Shown here one piece after another: positions 12,076 to 23,980 of a stretch of DNA of 64,000 nt; position 1 is the stretch's first letter; every line of letters starts with the position of its first letter. The translations under genes were made by a program, and so were the position numbers. The DNA is from Garcia nutans (lineage: Eukaryota; Streptophyta; Magnoliopsida; Malpighiales; Euphorbiaceae): the NCBI GenBank assembly GCA_947685225.1, contig CANTUV010000072.1, forward strand, positions 7,006,001 through 7,070,000, written 5' to 3'. Under the pieces are notes generated by a model. It made no database searches. It was not told the origin of the DNA and saw nothing but the letters and a program-made list of their open reading frames with translations.

Positions 12076-12301
12076 CGCGATGATTTTTTCGTCGCCAATT
12101 TTTTCGACTCCGATTTTTATTTTTATTATTTTTTTATTTTTATTTGTTTATTTTTATTTTTTATTAGTAAAAATTAGATACTAAGCAAAAAATTATTTAA
12201 CAAAAATTATTTTGGACCAATTAGACAACAAAAATCATTTTGGGCTAAATAAAACATATTTGACCGGATTGGGTCAAAAATTAAGGGTCTACAGTGATTT
12301 T

Positions 12302-12304
<3 letters not shown>

Positions 12305-12339
<35 letters not shown>

Positions 12340-12372
12340 ATAATAATAATAATAATAATAGTAATAATAATG
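12305..12372 (+). repeat. (TAG)n/(TAA)n microsatellite
   Basis: About 11 TAG units pass into about 8 TAA units. LTRs F and H carry AAT/ATT tracts at the equivalent place. Confidence 0.9.
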
Positions 12373-13217
12373 ACAAGAAGAAGAGGAAAGTTCAAAGATA
12401 GAAGGAAATAATTGGTGGGAAATTTAGGTAAAAACTAGTTATATTATTTAAGAGATAAAGATGGGAAAGAAGAGACAAGTTGTTGTTGTTCTTCTTCTTC
12501 TTCTTCTTCTTCAACGTGAGATAGAGAGAGAGAGAGGTGAGAAGAGTGATATTTTCATATTACATATCAAATTTTATAAGAGATTTAAGAGAAATTAAAG
12601 AAGATAATGAAGGTTTAGCAAAGAAAACAAGTAAGTGCCTTCTTGTTGAGCTTGTTTTATGGATTATATATATACGATATGGTTAGTGAGAGAAAGTGGT
12701 GATTAATTGAATAATATGATGATAATGAAAAATTGAAGTGTATATATATATATATATGTTGAATTGATGCTTAGATGATGAAAATATGATTATTTGTGAG
12801 GATGATGATGAGTAGTTGAAATTGAGGAAAAAGGGTGATAAGGGAAAAGAGTAAGGGTTTTGTATAAATGAGTTGGGAATTGAGTAAATTGATACATGGA
12901 TGATTGTATGAATGAATTATATTATGATTATTATTATGATTTTGTGTTTAGGCTAAGGGGGATCAAAAGAAGAAGAGTAAGCTTGGATTAACTATGGTTT
13001 GTTCATATAATTTATTTGGTTTGTACGTATAATCTCCTTGATTTGTACATATGATCTTAAGTAAGTATATACTTGGATTATGCTCTTGATTTTGGCTTGC
13101 ATCATTCTAAGTTGATAGGTGTGTATTTTGTTGATAAATATGGTATGAAAAAGTGGTTTTGAGATGCCATAGGTATAGCAATTGGATGCCTAATTTGTAC
13201 TTCAGTTCATATTTTAT

Positions 13218-13400
13218 ACCCAGAAAATTAGCTTGACAGGGGCAGTGACATGCCCATGTCACTGGGCATGTCGTAGATGTTGTTTTTCAATATAAATGAT
13301 AGGTGCAGTGACACACCCATGTCACTGGGCGTGTCACAACTTTTGTAAAGTGAATAAATGATATGGTCAGTGACATGCCCATGTCACTAGGCGTGTCGGT
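13218..13400. repeat. Palindromic cassette in LTR D (GTGACATGCCCATGTCAC type)
   Basis: Three copies of a hairpin-forming word, CAGTGACATGCCCATGTCAC and close variants, each followed by GGGCATGTC or GGCGTGTC, are spaced about 70 bp apart (13226, 13304, 13366). Confidence 0.8.
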
Positions 13401-14574
13401 TGAAGGATTTTGCCCAAAATGGCCCTTTTCCTTATCTTTCATCTGTGATTCATGGCTTGTATAGCTATATCATTATATATATTGATTTAAAAATGTATAT
13501 GTGATTATAAAGTGAATAAATATTAATAAAATATGTGTATTAAGTGTGGTGCAATGTGAATAAGCTATATAATTATAGCAAGTGATAATGTTATATAAAA
13601 ATTGAGAAGCCATGAAATGTGTTAAGCTACTTGATACATGAACATTGTGTTGTGACATATAAATTGTTATGTATGCATTATGAAAAGTCATTGTTAATGG
13701 CTAGATTGAATAGAATGTTAAATATGTGAAAATGACCCAAAGTGTTTGGGTGATGTGGTTTTGTTATGAAATATCCTATGATGAGAATGAAATGTTGAAA
13801 AGAAATAACATTGATATGAATGAGAAAATGGGAAAAATGAAAAAGGAATTGAGAATGGAAAATGTGAATTAATTGTGTCTTATATGTTATTCAATTTTTA
13901 GAGTTCTGTATTTGGCGGCATGCCTATATTTGCCTATGGGGCTAGACGTTTTGCGTCACTTTGAAAATATTTTTGAGGTGAAAAGACCAGGTCGTAAGCC
14001 TCAGAAACAGGTCCTTGAAGCTGGGCTGGGTGAAAAGACCGAGTTGTAAGCCTAGGACTAGTTGGACTGTTACATTGATATTTTTCCTTCGGGGCTAGAC
14101 ACATGGTGTCATTATGGACCAAAATGGTAACTCTGAGATTTGAATGATGTATTAGTTGTTTGGGCCCATGCTTGTGTATGTGTTTGTGGTAGACAATAAT
14201 GATATTAAGAATTGTGGATGATATATAAATATATATATATATATAAGTATAAATATAAAGCTAATAATAATAAAGAAAATACAAAGAATATGATGATAAA
14301 TGATGTTAGTTTTGTGAGTGTGATTTTCTGTAATGTATGCATATGCTATTTATATGTACCACTAAGCTTTCGAACTTAGCACGTTGTGTAAATCGCGCAG
14401 GTGAGTAGATTGTTGATCTGGGAGTCAAACAGTTGTGCCACGAGAAGAGTAAGATTGTTTCGAGACCAACTAGAAGGCGGTGCATACATGTACAATTTTA
14501 TTATGTTGTATTTAGATAAAAATGTATGTATACATAAGTGAATTTAAAAAAAGACAATACAAATTTATATGTAT

Positions 14575-15471
14575 TGTAATATCCGTGATTTTGGAGAAAT
14601 TAAATAAGTATTTGGAGATATAAAAGTTGTATATACCCAACATATATATCTAGTGTATATATAACATATACATATGGTATATTAATTGTATATGTTGGAT
14701 TAATACATTACATACTTAATATATTTAATACACATATTAGGTACATTTGATGTGTATATAAGATACACATTACTTGTGCATATGTGTAATATCCCAAATT
14801 TTTGAAAAGTTCTAATTTTTAGAAATTTAATAAAATAAATTATAATTTAAATGGATAAATTAAATTAATAGTTTTAAAAGAAAATTGAAGGGATTTTAAA
14901 TGAAAAAGTGGAATATATATGTGATATATATGTAAAATATATACAACATATAAAAGTCAACACTTTTTAAAAGAAAAGTTAAAGTAAAAGGGTATTTTGG
15001 TAATTAAATTTTAGAAATTTAAAATTATTAAATTAATTCAAAAATAAATTATTTTGAATGGAAGAGGGATTTTTGGACTTTTAATTTATTAAATACATAA
15101 TTAAATAATTAATTATTAAATTATTTTAACATATATATATATATGGTTAAAAATAAAAGATGAAAAGAAAAAGAAAATTAAAAAGTTTTTCATCTTCTTC
15201 TTCTTCTCCATCAAGGGCCAGCCACCATGGTTGTTTAGCTCAAGAATTTTGATCTTCCATTCTCCACAAATTGAAGGATTTAACAAGTTTAAAGTGGATT
15301 TTTGGTGGTTTCTACCAAAATTAGTAAGTTCCCAACTTCTTTCTTTGGATTTCATGGAAATTGTAATTATATTTGTTTTGGGTTTTTAAAGTTCTAAGAT
15401 TTAATTGTCTATTTGGGTATAGATGAAGTTATTTTAAGTGATTAACAATGATTTTAAGGTTGGATTAAAGA
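14575..15471 (+). repeat. Element B 5' LTR, first segment
   Basis: It aligns base for base with 33475-34379 in the 3' LTR. A second LTR-like start, TGTAATATCCCAAATTTTTG, appears at 14785 (and 33684). A block GGGCCAGCCACCATGG occurs near 15216. It ends at the left copy of the LINE target duplication. No gene is present. Confidence 0.85.
15456..15471 (+). repeat. LINE target-site duplication, left copy
   Basis: AAGGTTGGATTAAAGA, identical to 21232-21247. The uninterrupted version is seen in the 3' LTR near 34359-34377, where it runs directly into AATGGTTGAG. Confidence 0.93.
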
Positions 15472-15900
15472 GTTGGAAGAATGGAAATGGATGGAAGCAA
15501 AATTTCCTCTAATTTTCTCTTTACACTCCACTAGATTTCACACAATCTTCCGTCTACAACTGCAAATCGAACTCCATCACCTTCTTCAACTGCAAATCGA
15601 ACTCCATTGCCAAAGCCTCTGCTTCTGTATAAAAGGCAGCCAGCTTTAGTGAATCGACAAGGCGAGGTTCGAGAGTGTCACGGGTTTGAAATCTGAGCTG
15701 CATAAGCTCAAATGGGTCCTTGAAACTTTGGGTGGAGAAAGAAAGGAAAGTAGAGAACTGCATAGGGTTTTGATAAGGTACTGAAACTGCTCGATGAAAT
15801 TCCCCAGAGAAAAAGGAAAGAAGTGGAAACTAAACATAACATAGCAGGTTTTATTTTGGAATTGATCCCTCACGCCACCTCTAATTCTTGCCGATTGCTG

Positions 15901-17310
15901 ATGGCGGCCTCCTCTCATGGGGGTTCGATAGGGGCGGCGCCGACCGTCCAACCTCCTACTGTTTCCTATGCAACAATTGTTAAAAACAATAACAAGAAAA
16001 CTAATATAGATCGATCTTTCCTGCCTATAATTGAACATGATTTTGAGATTATTTTCAATCCTCCCTCGCGTTTTAAAGGAGTTCCATCGGTGGCTTTCAC
16101 TGATGACAAATCTAACAGATTTGCTCAACAATTTTGTTTTGCTCTTGTGGGTTCTTTTCAATGTGGTCATCCCAATATGAAGGTACATAGGTTGCTTATG
16201 GACAAAATTGGATTTAAGGGGAACTTTACCTTAGGATTGTTGGATCCTGCTCATGTACTGATTAAATTTGATTTAGAGGAAGATTTCCTCCGATGTTGGT
16301 TGAAACAAATTTGGTATTTTTAGGGTTTCTCAATGCATGTGTCTAAATGGACAAGGGAATTCAGACCCAATGTTGATTGTGCAATACTTCCTGTGTGGAT
16401 TCAATTAGAAGGATTACCAATACACCTGTTTGATAAGGCAGCACTTTTTCCAATAGCTAACTTGGTAGGAAAACCTCTTAAGGTAGATGCTGCAACTGCC
16501 ACCTTAGTTCTCCTTTTGGTGGCGCGGGTCTGTGTAGAATTGGATGTTTCAAAGGAGCTCCTGAATAGACTATGGATTGAGGATGGAGGTCTTGGATTTT
16601 TTCAATCGGTTGTATATGAAAATTTGCCCATGTTTTGCTCTCATTGCTGTCGAATTGGTCATGCTTTTGATTCTTGTCCAAGTAATTCTGTTAAAGCTGC
16701 ATCATCTAAACAACCAGCAATTCCTGTTCAACAATGGGTTCCTAAAAATCCAAATCCTAAGCCCAATGTTCTTGATTCAATTGCTGTTGAACCAGTTCAG
16801 GCCTCTGAAAATCTAGTAATTAATCCGGAACAAAATTCTCCTATTAACTCGGTTGGCTCTCACGAACTTAATGATGATGTTCATCAGGTTGATGAGGATC
16901 CTAATGACAGATTGAATGAGGTTTCGAATACTCAGATGGGAATTTCAGCTGCTGATGATGACCGCATTCGTCAGGCAGATGAGAAAGAATCAGATTATAA
17001 CAACAGGGGGAATTCTGAACCAGAATTGGGCAATCAGTCTGATGATGAATGTGTTCAGCATAACTCTAATACTAATCTTCCAGACTTTGTTTTAAATTGC
17101 TCAAAGGAGGATTTACATAGTGCCAATAAGATTCTCAGCAATAAACTGAAAAATAGAGCAGACCCAACCGAGAGTGAGGCAGACTGTGATGATGGCTTTG
17201 TTCGGCTAGAAAGGAGGAAAGTGGGTAGAAAACCAAAGGCTAAAAATCAGAAAGGTTCTAAACTGGATAAGCGGTCAGTAATTCTTCCTTTAACTACTGA
17301 TCAATGTTAG
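15901..17310 (+). pseudogene. LINE ORF1, nucleic-acid-binding protein with one amber stop
   Basis: MAASSHGGS at 15901 is the preferred start; an upstream in-frame Met at 15823 lacks family character. Residues of the first part (SYATIVKNN, then a domain resembling plant DUF4283) run to a TAG at 16321-16323 in the context IWYF-stop-GFSMHV, where related proteins usually have Gln. The frame then continues to 17310 with LPVWIQLEGLPIHLF and a CCHC-type zinc knuckle (CSHCCRIGHAFDSCP) near 16637-16681. The C-terminus is acidic, ending in a Lys-rich tail. In this family ORF1 binds the element RNA. A single CAG-to-TAG change would account for the break. Confidence 0.85.
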
Positions 17311-20300
17311 TTCTTATTTGGAATTCTCGAGGTCTTTTGACTTCCCTCTCCCACCTCATTAATTTATTTAGAGAATATTCTTTTCATTTTATAGTTATTA
17401 TAGAACCAATGGTCAGTGTTACAAAGAATAAATGGTATGCCTCTAGTTTGGGTTTTTCGGATATTTTTTCTTCAGCTTATAACAAGATTTGCAATTTTTG
17501 GAAGGACAATCTTGTTTCTTTATCTCAGTTTTGTGGTGGAAATAATATTGTAACTTGCACTGTTCAGTATCATGTGTTGGCAATTAAATTTAACTTTACA
17601 GTTATCTATTGTCCACATACTAGAGCTGCACGGATGTGTTTATGGGATGAGCTCCGTTCTCTAGCTTCACAGATTTCTAATCCTTGGTTAATTGGAGGAG
17701 ATTTTAACATCATCAAGTGTCCCACTGAATACAAAGGCAATTCCTTGCCTTGTTTGAATAGTATCCAAGACTTTGTGTCTTGTTTAAATGATTGTGGCCT
17801 TCTTGATGTTCCATTTTGTGGTTCTTCTTTCATCTGGACTGGTATGAGATCGACAGGTCGGGTTTGGGAAAGATTAGACAGGGTGATGTCTACTGTTTCT
17901 TTTATGAATTTGTTTGGAGAAATCAATGTGCGCCATCTTAGCCGCACATCATCTGATCATTCCCCGATGCTGCTTAAATGTATTTTGGAAGACATTAAGG
18001 CTCCTAGGCCGTTCCACTTTCAACACATGTGGTACACTAATGAAGGTTTTTCTGCCAATGGTGAGAGTAAAAAAGGAGCAAAAACTTCTTTGGGGGTGGA
18101 ATGTCTGGTTTTTTCAAAAAGCTTCATCTTCTAAAATGGGTTATACAATCTTGGAATAGAGAGCATTTTGGTCATGTTTTTCAGGAGATAACTCAGCTCG
18201 AAGAAGAGGTGAAAGGTGAATTCTTTGGAGTCTAATTATATGCTTGATCTGTCCTCTAGTAATCGTCATTATGGCAGGGTAAGCAGGCTCAACTCATTCA
18301 GAGGTATAAGCAGGCGGAGATTTTTTGGAGACAGAAGACACATATTAAATGGTTAAAGGATTGTGATGCTAATACATCCTTTTATCATAACTTTGTGAGT
18401 GTGAAGAGAAAGTATCAACGTATTTCGGCTATCAAGAAGGATGATGGGTCCTGGATTGAAGACATTAGCAGTATTGGAGAGGAGGCAATTTCTTTTTATA
18501 AGAAATTATTTACTGCTGAGTCGCAGGATGATGGTGAGTTGTTATGTGATGATATTGATCCTTTGGTGACGGACATACAAAATCAGACTCTTGTGGCAGT
18601 ACCTGCGGATTCTAAAATCAAACAATCAGTCTGGCAATTGGACCCTGATAGAGCGGCTGGTCATGATGGATTCGATGGTCATTTCTTTAGGACCTGTTGG
18701 GACATAATTCAGTGGAATATATGTAGCGCAGTAAAAGAATTTTTCTTGGGTATCCCGCCTCCTAAGTAATTTGGAAAAGCTTTAATTATTCTGCTTCCTA
18801 AAGTAGACAACTCCTCATCCTTTAGCCAGTTTCGCCCTATTTGCCTGGCAACTTTTTTGAGCAAAGTTTGTACCCGGATTTTAGCAAACAGATTATCTCC
18901 CATTTTGGATCAAATTATTTCATCAGAGCAAGCGGGTTTCATGAAAAGTAGATCCATTCATGAACAAATTCTAATTGCTAATGAGCTTATACAGGATATT
19001 GATAGAAAGACAAGAGGACATAATTTAGCCATAAAGCTTGATATGGCTAAGGCTTTTGATCGGGTATGGCTAATTTAGCCATAATTTAGCCATAAAGCTT
19101 GATATGGCTAAGGCCATTGCAGTGATGGTTAAAGGCAGGAGTTTTGGTAATTTCAAACCATCAAGAGGGGTTAAGCAGGGCGATCCTTTATCGCCTCTTC
19201 TATTTATTATTGCAGCTGAAGGCTTTTCGCATGGTTTCAATAAAAGAATGGTTGATGGTCATATTTCTCCTTACAAAAGGGGCAGAAATTGTGGAATAAT
19301 TACACATCTTGCTTTTGCGGATGATCTCCTTGTGTTCATAAATGGTGATGCTAGAAGTGCTAAAGGATTTATTAATTTCTTACAGAAATATCAAAACAAT
19401 TCTGGGCAGCTGGTTAACCTTAGCAAAAGCTCTTGTTATTGCTCGCCTAAGTGCTCTCAAGGCTACAAGAGCAGGATTCAATCCATTCTTGGCATACCCT
19501 GCAAGAACTTGCCTTTCATGTACTTAGAAGCTCCTATCTATAAAGGTATTAATCGGGCAAGCTATTGTTCTTATCTGTTGCAGAACATTGACATGAAATT
19601 GCATGGCTGGACAAAGAAATTTCTCACTCCGGGGGTTCGATTACTTTTGATCAAACACGTTCTTAGTGCTATTCCCATGCATACTTTAGGAGCCATGGTT
19701 CTTCCTCAAAGTATCACCAAGATTATTGAGCGTAAAAAGGATGATTCCTTTTGGGATTCAAATTCTAACAATCGACATTATCATTGGGTTAGTTATGTGA
19801 AGATGTGTTATCCTTATGAAGAAGGGGGTCTCGGATTGCGATCTCTTTTGGCCTTGCAAGAAACTTTTTCACTTAAGCTATGGTGGAGATACCATGAAGC
19901 AAAATCTGATTGGGCCATTTATATGAGGGAAAAATACTCTAGAAGTGGTAGTATGAGAGCTAAAAGCTATGATTCACCCACCTGGAAAAGAATATGCAAT
20001 ATCCAAGATACTACGTTGGCCTTGATTAAAGTGGAAGACACTGTGTTGCGAAGGATAAAGGATGGTTCAACGAGTTTCATAATTAAAAAAGCTTATAATG
20101 AAATTCAAAATAGGCGATTGGAGACATTGTCTGCTCGTTCTATATGGCATATAAGGATCCCAGCAAAAACATCTATATTCACATGGCGGATAATGCAAAA
20201 TGCAGTTCCTGTTCCGGCACGGTTGCAGCGAATGGGGATACAAATGGCTTCTCATTGCCCTTTTTGCTTGAATGCTAAGGGATCAATCAACCACTTATTT

Positions 20301-21158
20301 TATCTTTGCTCTCGTGTACAGCAGGTTTGGCATTTTTTCAGAGCATCTTTCCTTGAAAAAAATTCCACATCTCCGACACTTAGACAGGAGCTCCTTCAAT
20401 GGTGGATTTCTGCCTCGACAACATCGCCTGCTGGCATTGTTCTTAGGTGTGTTTCTCAAACAATTCTTTATTTCATATGGAAAGCCTATTGTGGTATGAT
20501 TTGGGGAAATGAGAATTATCATCCTGCTGCTATAGTTGAGAGTATTTGCAATTGGATTTTTAAGTGGGGGGTCGCTACTTCGGATGCAAAACTGGGCAAA
20601 GTCTTTAATCGTTACCCAAAATTTCTCCCATCTTTTCACGGGAAAAAAATAAAAATCACACTAGTTCGTTGGTATAAGCCTCCACACGGATACTATAAAG
20701 TTAATGTGGATGCCTCTTTTTCCTCATCTTCAGCAGCTGGCAGAGCAGTGGTGCGGGACTCAAATGGAAATTTTGTCGCAGCATGCTATTTTTCAATCGT
20801 GGCAGCCGATATTCATACAGCTGAAACTAAAGCAATCCAATTCAGTGTTCTTTGGTGTATTCAGCTGCAGGTGTTCCCTCTAATCCTAGAGACTGATTCA
20901 CAAGTGGCACTAGATGCTATTATTGGTAGAAATCATGGGTGGCTTTCTCAGCTCAATGGTTTTACAGCAACATCAAATATATCTTTCCGCCATACCTTTA
21001 GTGAAGGCAACCAGGCAGCAAATTTTTTGGTGCGTTACGGCCGTTTCAATTCCATTAATTGTAGTTTTAATTCATTTACTTCTTTGCCTCATATACTTAG
21101 AGGTATTGTAATCTCGGACTCACTTACTTCTCCATATATAAGATTTAATAAAATATGA
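17304..21158 (+). pseudogene. LINE ORF2, endonuclease-RT-RNase H, multiply broken
   Basis: The start ATG overlaps the ORF1 stop (ATGTTAG, 17304-17310). The apurinic-type endonuclease shows IWNSRGL, IEPMV, GGDFNIIK and SDHSPML, the expected catalytic set. The frame breaks near 18100-18240. RT resumes at 18395 (AAGHDGFDGHFF, then FRPICLATFLSKV, NRLSPIL, and EQAGFMKSRSI) with a TAA at 18767. At 19021-19114 a duplicated AT-rich block replaces about 50 expected residues after AFDRV, shifting frame. RT continues with GVKQGDPLSPLLF and AFADDLLVF (catalytic Asp pair), then a zinc-binding C-terminal segment (CPFCLNAKGSINHLFYLC) and RNase H (NVDASF, AETKA, LETDSQ), ending at 21158. Confidence 0.88.
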
Positions 21159-21231
21159 TGGCTTTGGATCTCCTAATAGGTCTGTATGCTGCCTATTAGG
21201 AATCCCGGAGTTGGTCTCCTTTATAAAAAAA

Positions 21232-21247
21232 AAGGTTGGATTAAAGA
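21232..21247 (+). repeat. LINE target-site duplication, right copy
   Basis: AAGGTTGGATTAAAGA, identical to 15456-15471, immediately after the LINE A-run. Confidence 0.93.
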
Positions 21248-22643
21248 AATGGTTGAGTTTGGGTAAGATTGGTGAAGAGAGAGAATTTAGGGTTATGGAA
21301 CATTTGAGCTTTTGAAATCACAAGTTTTAATTGTGCAAATTGGTTCCAAATGTGTTGTTTTGATGCATAAACAAGGATTTTAAAATCAAATGATGGATTT
21401 AGTTAAGTTTGGATAGAGTTTGAAGATGGTAGTATTAATTTAGGGTTTTGGAAAAGTGAATTTTCAAAGAATGATTAATTGTTTGATTTTAATGCTTAAA
21501 TCATGTTATTTAATGACGTAAGTGGTGAAATAAGATTGAAATGATAATTGGATTGAGTTGGAATGGAGATCCTTCAATGGTGAAGGTTATGCCATTTTAG
21601 GGTTTTGAACATAAGCACATGGTTAATTAATGTAATTGGTTTAAACATGTTAAAATATATTTGTAATGATATAAATAAACTCAAAACAATAATTTAATGG
21701 GTTAATATGGATTTGCTAAGTTAAAGTAAGGAAAGACTTAATTTTTGAAATTTTATAGGAGTGTTGTTAAACTAAGGTTTGATAATGAGAATGCCTTAGA
21801 ATGTGATATTAAATTATTATTTATGATCACATTTTATATAGGCATTGACAGGAAGTAGTATGGCAGATCCAAGTTATGAAGAGAAACTTGAAAGAGAAGG
21901 TTTTTGAGAGTTTTAAGATTGTTCTGGTTTGTATTTGAGGTATGTATAAATTTTGAATATAATGTTTATATTTGCATGACATTTGGACTTAACACATTTT
22001 GGTTGGAAAATGTGTTAAGCTACTTGGTTCATTGATTGTGTATGAACAATATGCTATGACATTTATAATGTCATATATGTGTTAAATGCATTGAGAAAGG
22101 CTATTAATAATGTCTAAATTGTGTAAAATGTGAAATATGCCTATTATGTGAAAATACCCAAAGTAATTGGGTAATGGGTTGTGAATGCAAAAATGAGATA
22201 TGTGGTATAATGAAATGAATTGATATTGATAAAAATGAGAAAAGTGAGAAAAATGAGAAAGATGCGAAAAGTGAGAAAAGTGAAAAAAATATCTAAAAAT
22301 AAGGCAATGTGCCTAGATTGAATATGTGAAAATGAGAAAGAGATTAATAATGAGAAATATGAATAAATTGTGTGTCTAATATGTTATTCAATTTTCAGAG
22401 TTCTGTGTTTGGCAGCATGCCTATGAATGCCTACGGGCTAAACGCTGGGCTGGTGAAAAGATCGAGTCGTAAGCTAGGTTTGGCTGATAAATCTGATGTC
22501 TTTGGGGTGAAAAGACTGGGTCTTAAGCCTCAAAAATAAATCCTTGAAGCTAGACTGAGTGAAAAGACTGGGTCATAAGCTCAGATCTAGTTGGATTATC
22601 CATTGATATATTGCCTATGGGGCTAGACACATGGTGTCATTAT
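21248..22643 (+). repeat. Element B 5' LTR, second segment
   Basis: It continues the LTR after the LINE and aligns with 34376-35273 of the 3' LTR as far as GAAATATGCCTAT. The last part (22411-22643) holds GGCAGCATGCCTATG and a tandem cassette of GTGAAAAGACTGGGTC-type units (22450-22600). It breaks off at GGTGTCATTAT, where LTR F starts; LTR D shows the uninterrupted continuation at 14117. No gene is present. Confidence 0.8.
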
Positions 22644-22927
22644 TGTAATATCCCAAAATATACCCTAAAAGTTGTGGAGTTATCGTTGTTTTTGGATTTA
22701 ATGTATATGTTTAATGAAAAAAGAAATAGAAGTCCTAAGAAGATAAATTAATAAAAAGGAAATATTATAAGAGATAGATGTATAAGAAGGATGATATGTA
22801 TATTTGGTATTTGGAAAATATATGGGAAATATAAAAGCAATATATAAGAGATATACATATACCAACATATACATCACATATGCATAATGTATAAATTGGT
22901 GTAGGAAAAGTAAGTGGATACAATTAA

Positions 22928-22930
22928 TTA

Positions 22931-22969
<39 letters not shown>
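22928..22969 (+). repeat. (AAT)n microsatellite
   Basis: About 13 AAT units in LTR F, at the same LTR position as the TAG/TAA tract in D and the ATT tract in H. Confidence 0.9.
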
Positions 22970-22970
<1 letters not shown>

Positions 22971-23118
22971 GAAAAAGAAGAAAAGAAAGTCAAAAGACAA
23001 GAAGAGAAAGACAAGAAGAGTGACAAGTGTGTGGTGGAGGTTTTTAGAAATAATAATAATAATTATTATATATATTTATATATATAATAATCATGAAAAG
23101 AAGAGGAGAAAAGATATT

Positions 23119-23152
23119 TTTCTTCTTCTTCTTCTTCTTCTTCTTCTTCTTG

Positions 23153-23217
<65 letters not shown>
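23119..23217 (+). repeat. (TTC)n followed by (GA)n tract
   Basis: About 10 TTC units, a TGCAC spacer, then about 29 GA units with few interruptions. LTR D (12489-12535) and LTR H (30297-30349) have the same TTC-then-GA order. In plants GA tracts downstream of promoters can bind GAGA-type factors; that role here is conjecture. Confidence 0.9.
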
Positions 23218-23701
23218 TGTGATTTTATCCTCATACACATCAAATCCATAGAGATTTTGAGAGAATTGAAGATGGTTATTAAAGATTTGACATAATATTC
23301 AAGTAAGTATTCATTTTCTTGTATTGATTCCTATTGTTTGAGTTTGGATTTGATATGGTGGGTGTGTGATGATGAGGATAATGAAAGATTGAAGTATATA
23401 AATATGTTGAATTGATATTTAGATGATGATAATTTGGATTATTTGGGAGGATGATGATGAATTGTTGAAATTTGTTGAGTAAGGGTTTAGTATAAATGAA
23501 TTGGGGATTTGAGTAGTTGATTCATGGTGATGTATATAATGATTATTATTATGATATATTGAAGTTATATAAATGTTAATAAGTGTTAAATTGATAGATA
23601 ATTGATGAATATAACTAAAATGTTGATTAAGGGTGATGAAGTATGAGTTTTGAAGTGTTTGTGTTTTCATGGATGAGAGTTCGAAATTCATGATTTTTGC
23701 C

Positions 23702-23980
23702 TGACACGGCCGTGTGGTTGGGCGTGTCAACGGTACTGAGTTTGATGTTTGTGACACGACCATTAACACGGCCATGTTACTGAGCGTGTCATAGCTACTG
23801 TGAGAAAAAGTAATTTACACGGCCATGAACACGCCCATGTTGTTGGGCGTGTCAATGTTTCTGTGTGGCAGAATGAGTGACACGTTCATTAACACAACCG
23901 TGTTACTGAGCGTGTCAAAGCTTCTGTATTGTGGGTTTAGGGCACGATCAGGGACACGCCCGTGTGGGTGAGCGTGTTAT
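23702..23980. repeat. GC-rich palindromic cassette in LTR F (GACACGGCC type)
   Basis: Repeats of GACACGGCCGTGTGG, AACACGGCCATGTTACTGAG and GGGCGTGTC-type half-sites are spaced 50-70 bp apart. AGCTACTGTGA occurs at 23793. Confidence 0.8.

Larger units (their letters stand above)
1..12293 (-). mobile_element. Element A: degraded Tat-lineage Ty3/gypsy retrotransposon, 3' end outside the window
   Basis: On the minus strand the order is LTR, primer-binding site, gag, protease, G-patch region, reverse transcriptase, RNase H, a second (archaeal-type) RNase H and integrase. RT before RNase H before integrase is the Ty3/gypsy order. The extra RNase H after the first one is the hallmark of the Tat/Ogre group. 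Every coding segment carries stops or frameshifts, so the element is dead. A 2.5-kb solo LTR sits in the RNase H region. The 3' LTR must lie left of position 1. Its right end abuts an older LTR fragment (D), into which it evidently inserted; its target duplication cannot be checked because the other end is missing. Confidence 0.88.
10067..12293 (-). repeat. 5' LTR of element A
   Basis: On the minus strand it starts TGTAGACCCTTAATTTTTGA and ends AAAATCCCCGCTCACA, followed by the primer-binding site. It matches the plus-strand LTR of element E (57577-59790) end to end, including a conserved block at 10140-10340 with GGTTCATTAGAACCGG. A TATA-like CTATAAATAAGG sits at 11734-11723. A palindromic cassette of ATTTCGC/GCGAAAT half-sites lies at about 11925-12075. 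Length is 2227 bp. No coding frame is supported. Confidence 0.9.
12294..14574 (+). repeat. LTR D, left part (truncated by element A, split by element B)
   Basis: This is a chromovirus-type LTR lacking its 5' end. It shares the block order of LTRs F and H: trinucleotide tract, TTC tract, GA tract, AAGTAAGT, palindromic cassette (13218-13400), GGCGGCATGCCTAT, a tandem cassette (13975-14080), GGACCAAAATGGTAACTCTG, TGGGCCCATGCTTG, then TACCACTAAGC and CGCGCAGGTGAGTAG. It stops at 14574 where element B begins and resumes at 60530-60741. Bases on either side of B line up with LTR F when B is removed. No gene is present. Confidence 0.75.
15472..21231 (+). mobile_element. Near full-length L1-type LINE
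   Basis: A 5.8-kb element bounded by a perfect 16-bp target duplication and ending in a short A-run (TTATAAAAAAAAA). It has a 5' UTR with a 30-bp tandem repeat (15557-15608), ORF1 with a zinc knuckle, and ORF2 with endonuclease, reverse transcriptase and RNase H. The empty site survives in the other LTR of element B, so the insertion postdates B. Both ORFs are damaged. Confidence 0.93.

Noticed and set aside
11826..12083. 85-codon frame with repeated Ala-Gly-Asn-Ser-Cys-Gly words
   Set aside because: It is a reading of the ATTTCGC palindromic cassette in the Tat LTR.
22698..23295. Open frames rich in Tyr, Leu or Arg-Glu repeats on both strands
   Set aside because: They are translations of the AAT, TTC and GA microsatellites in LTR F, not genes.
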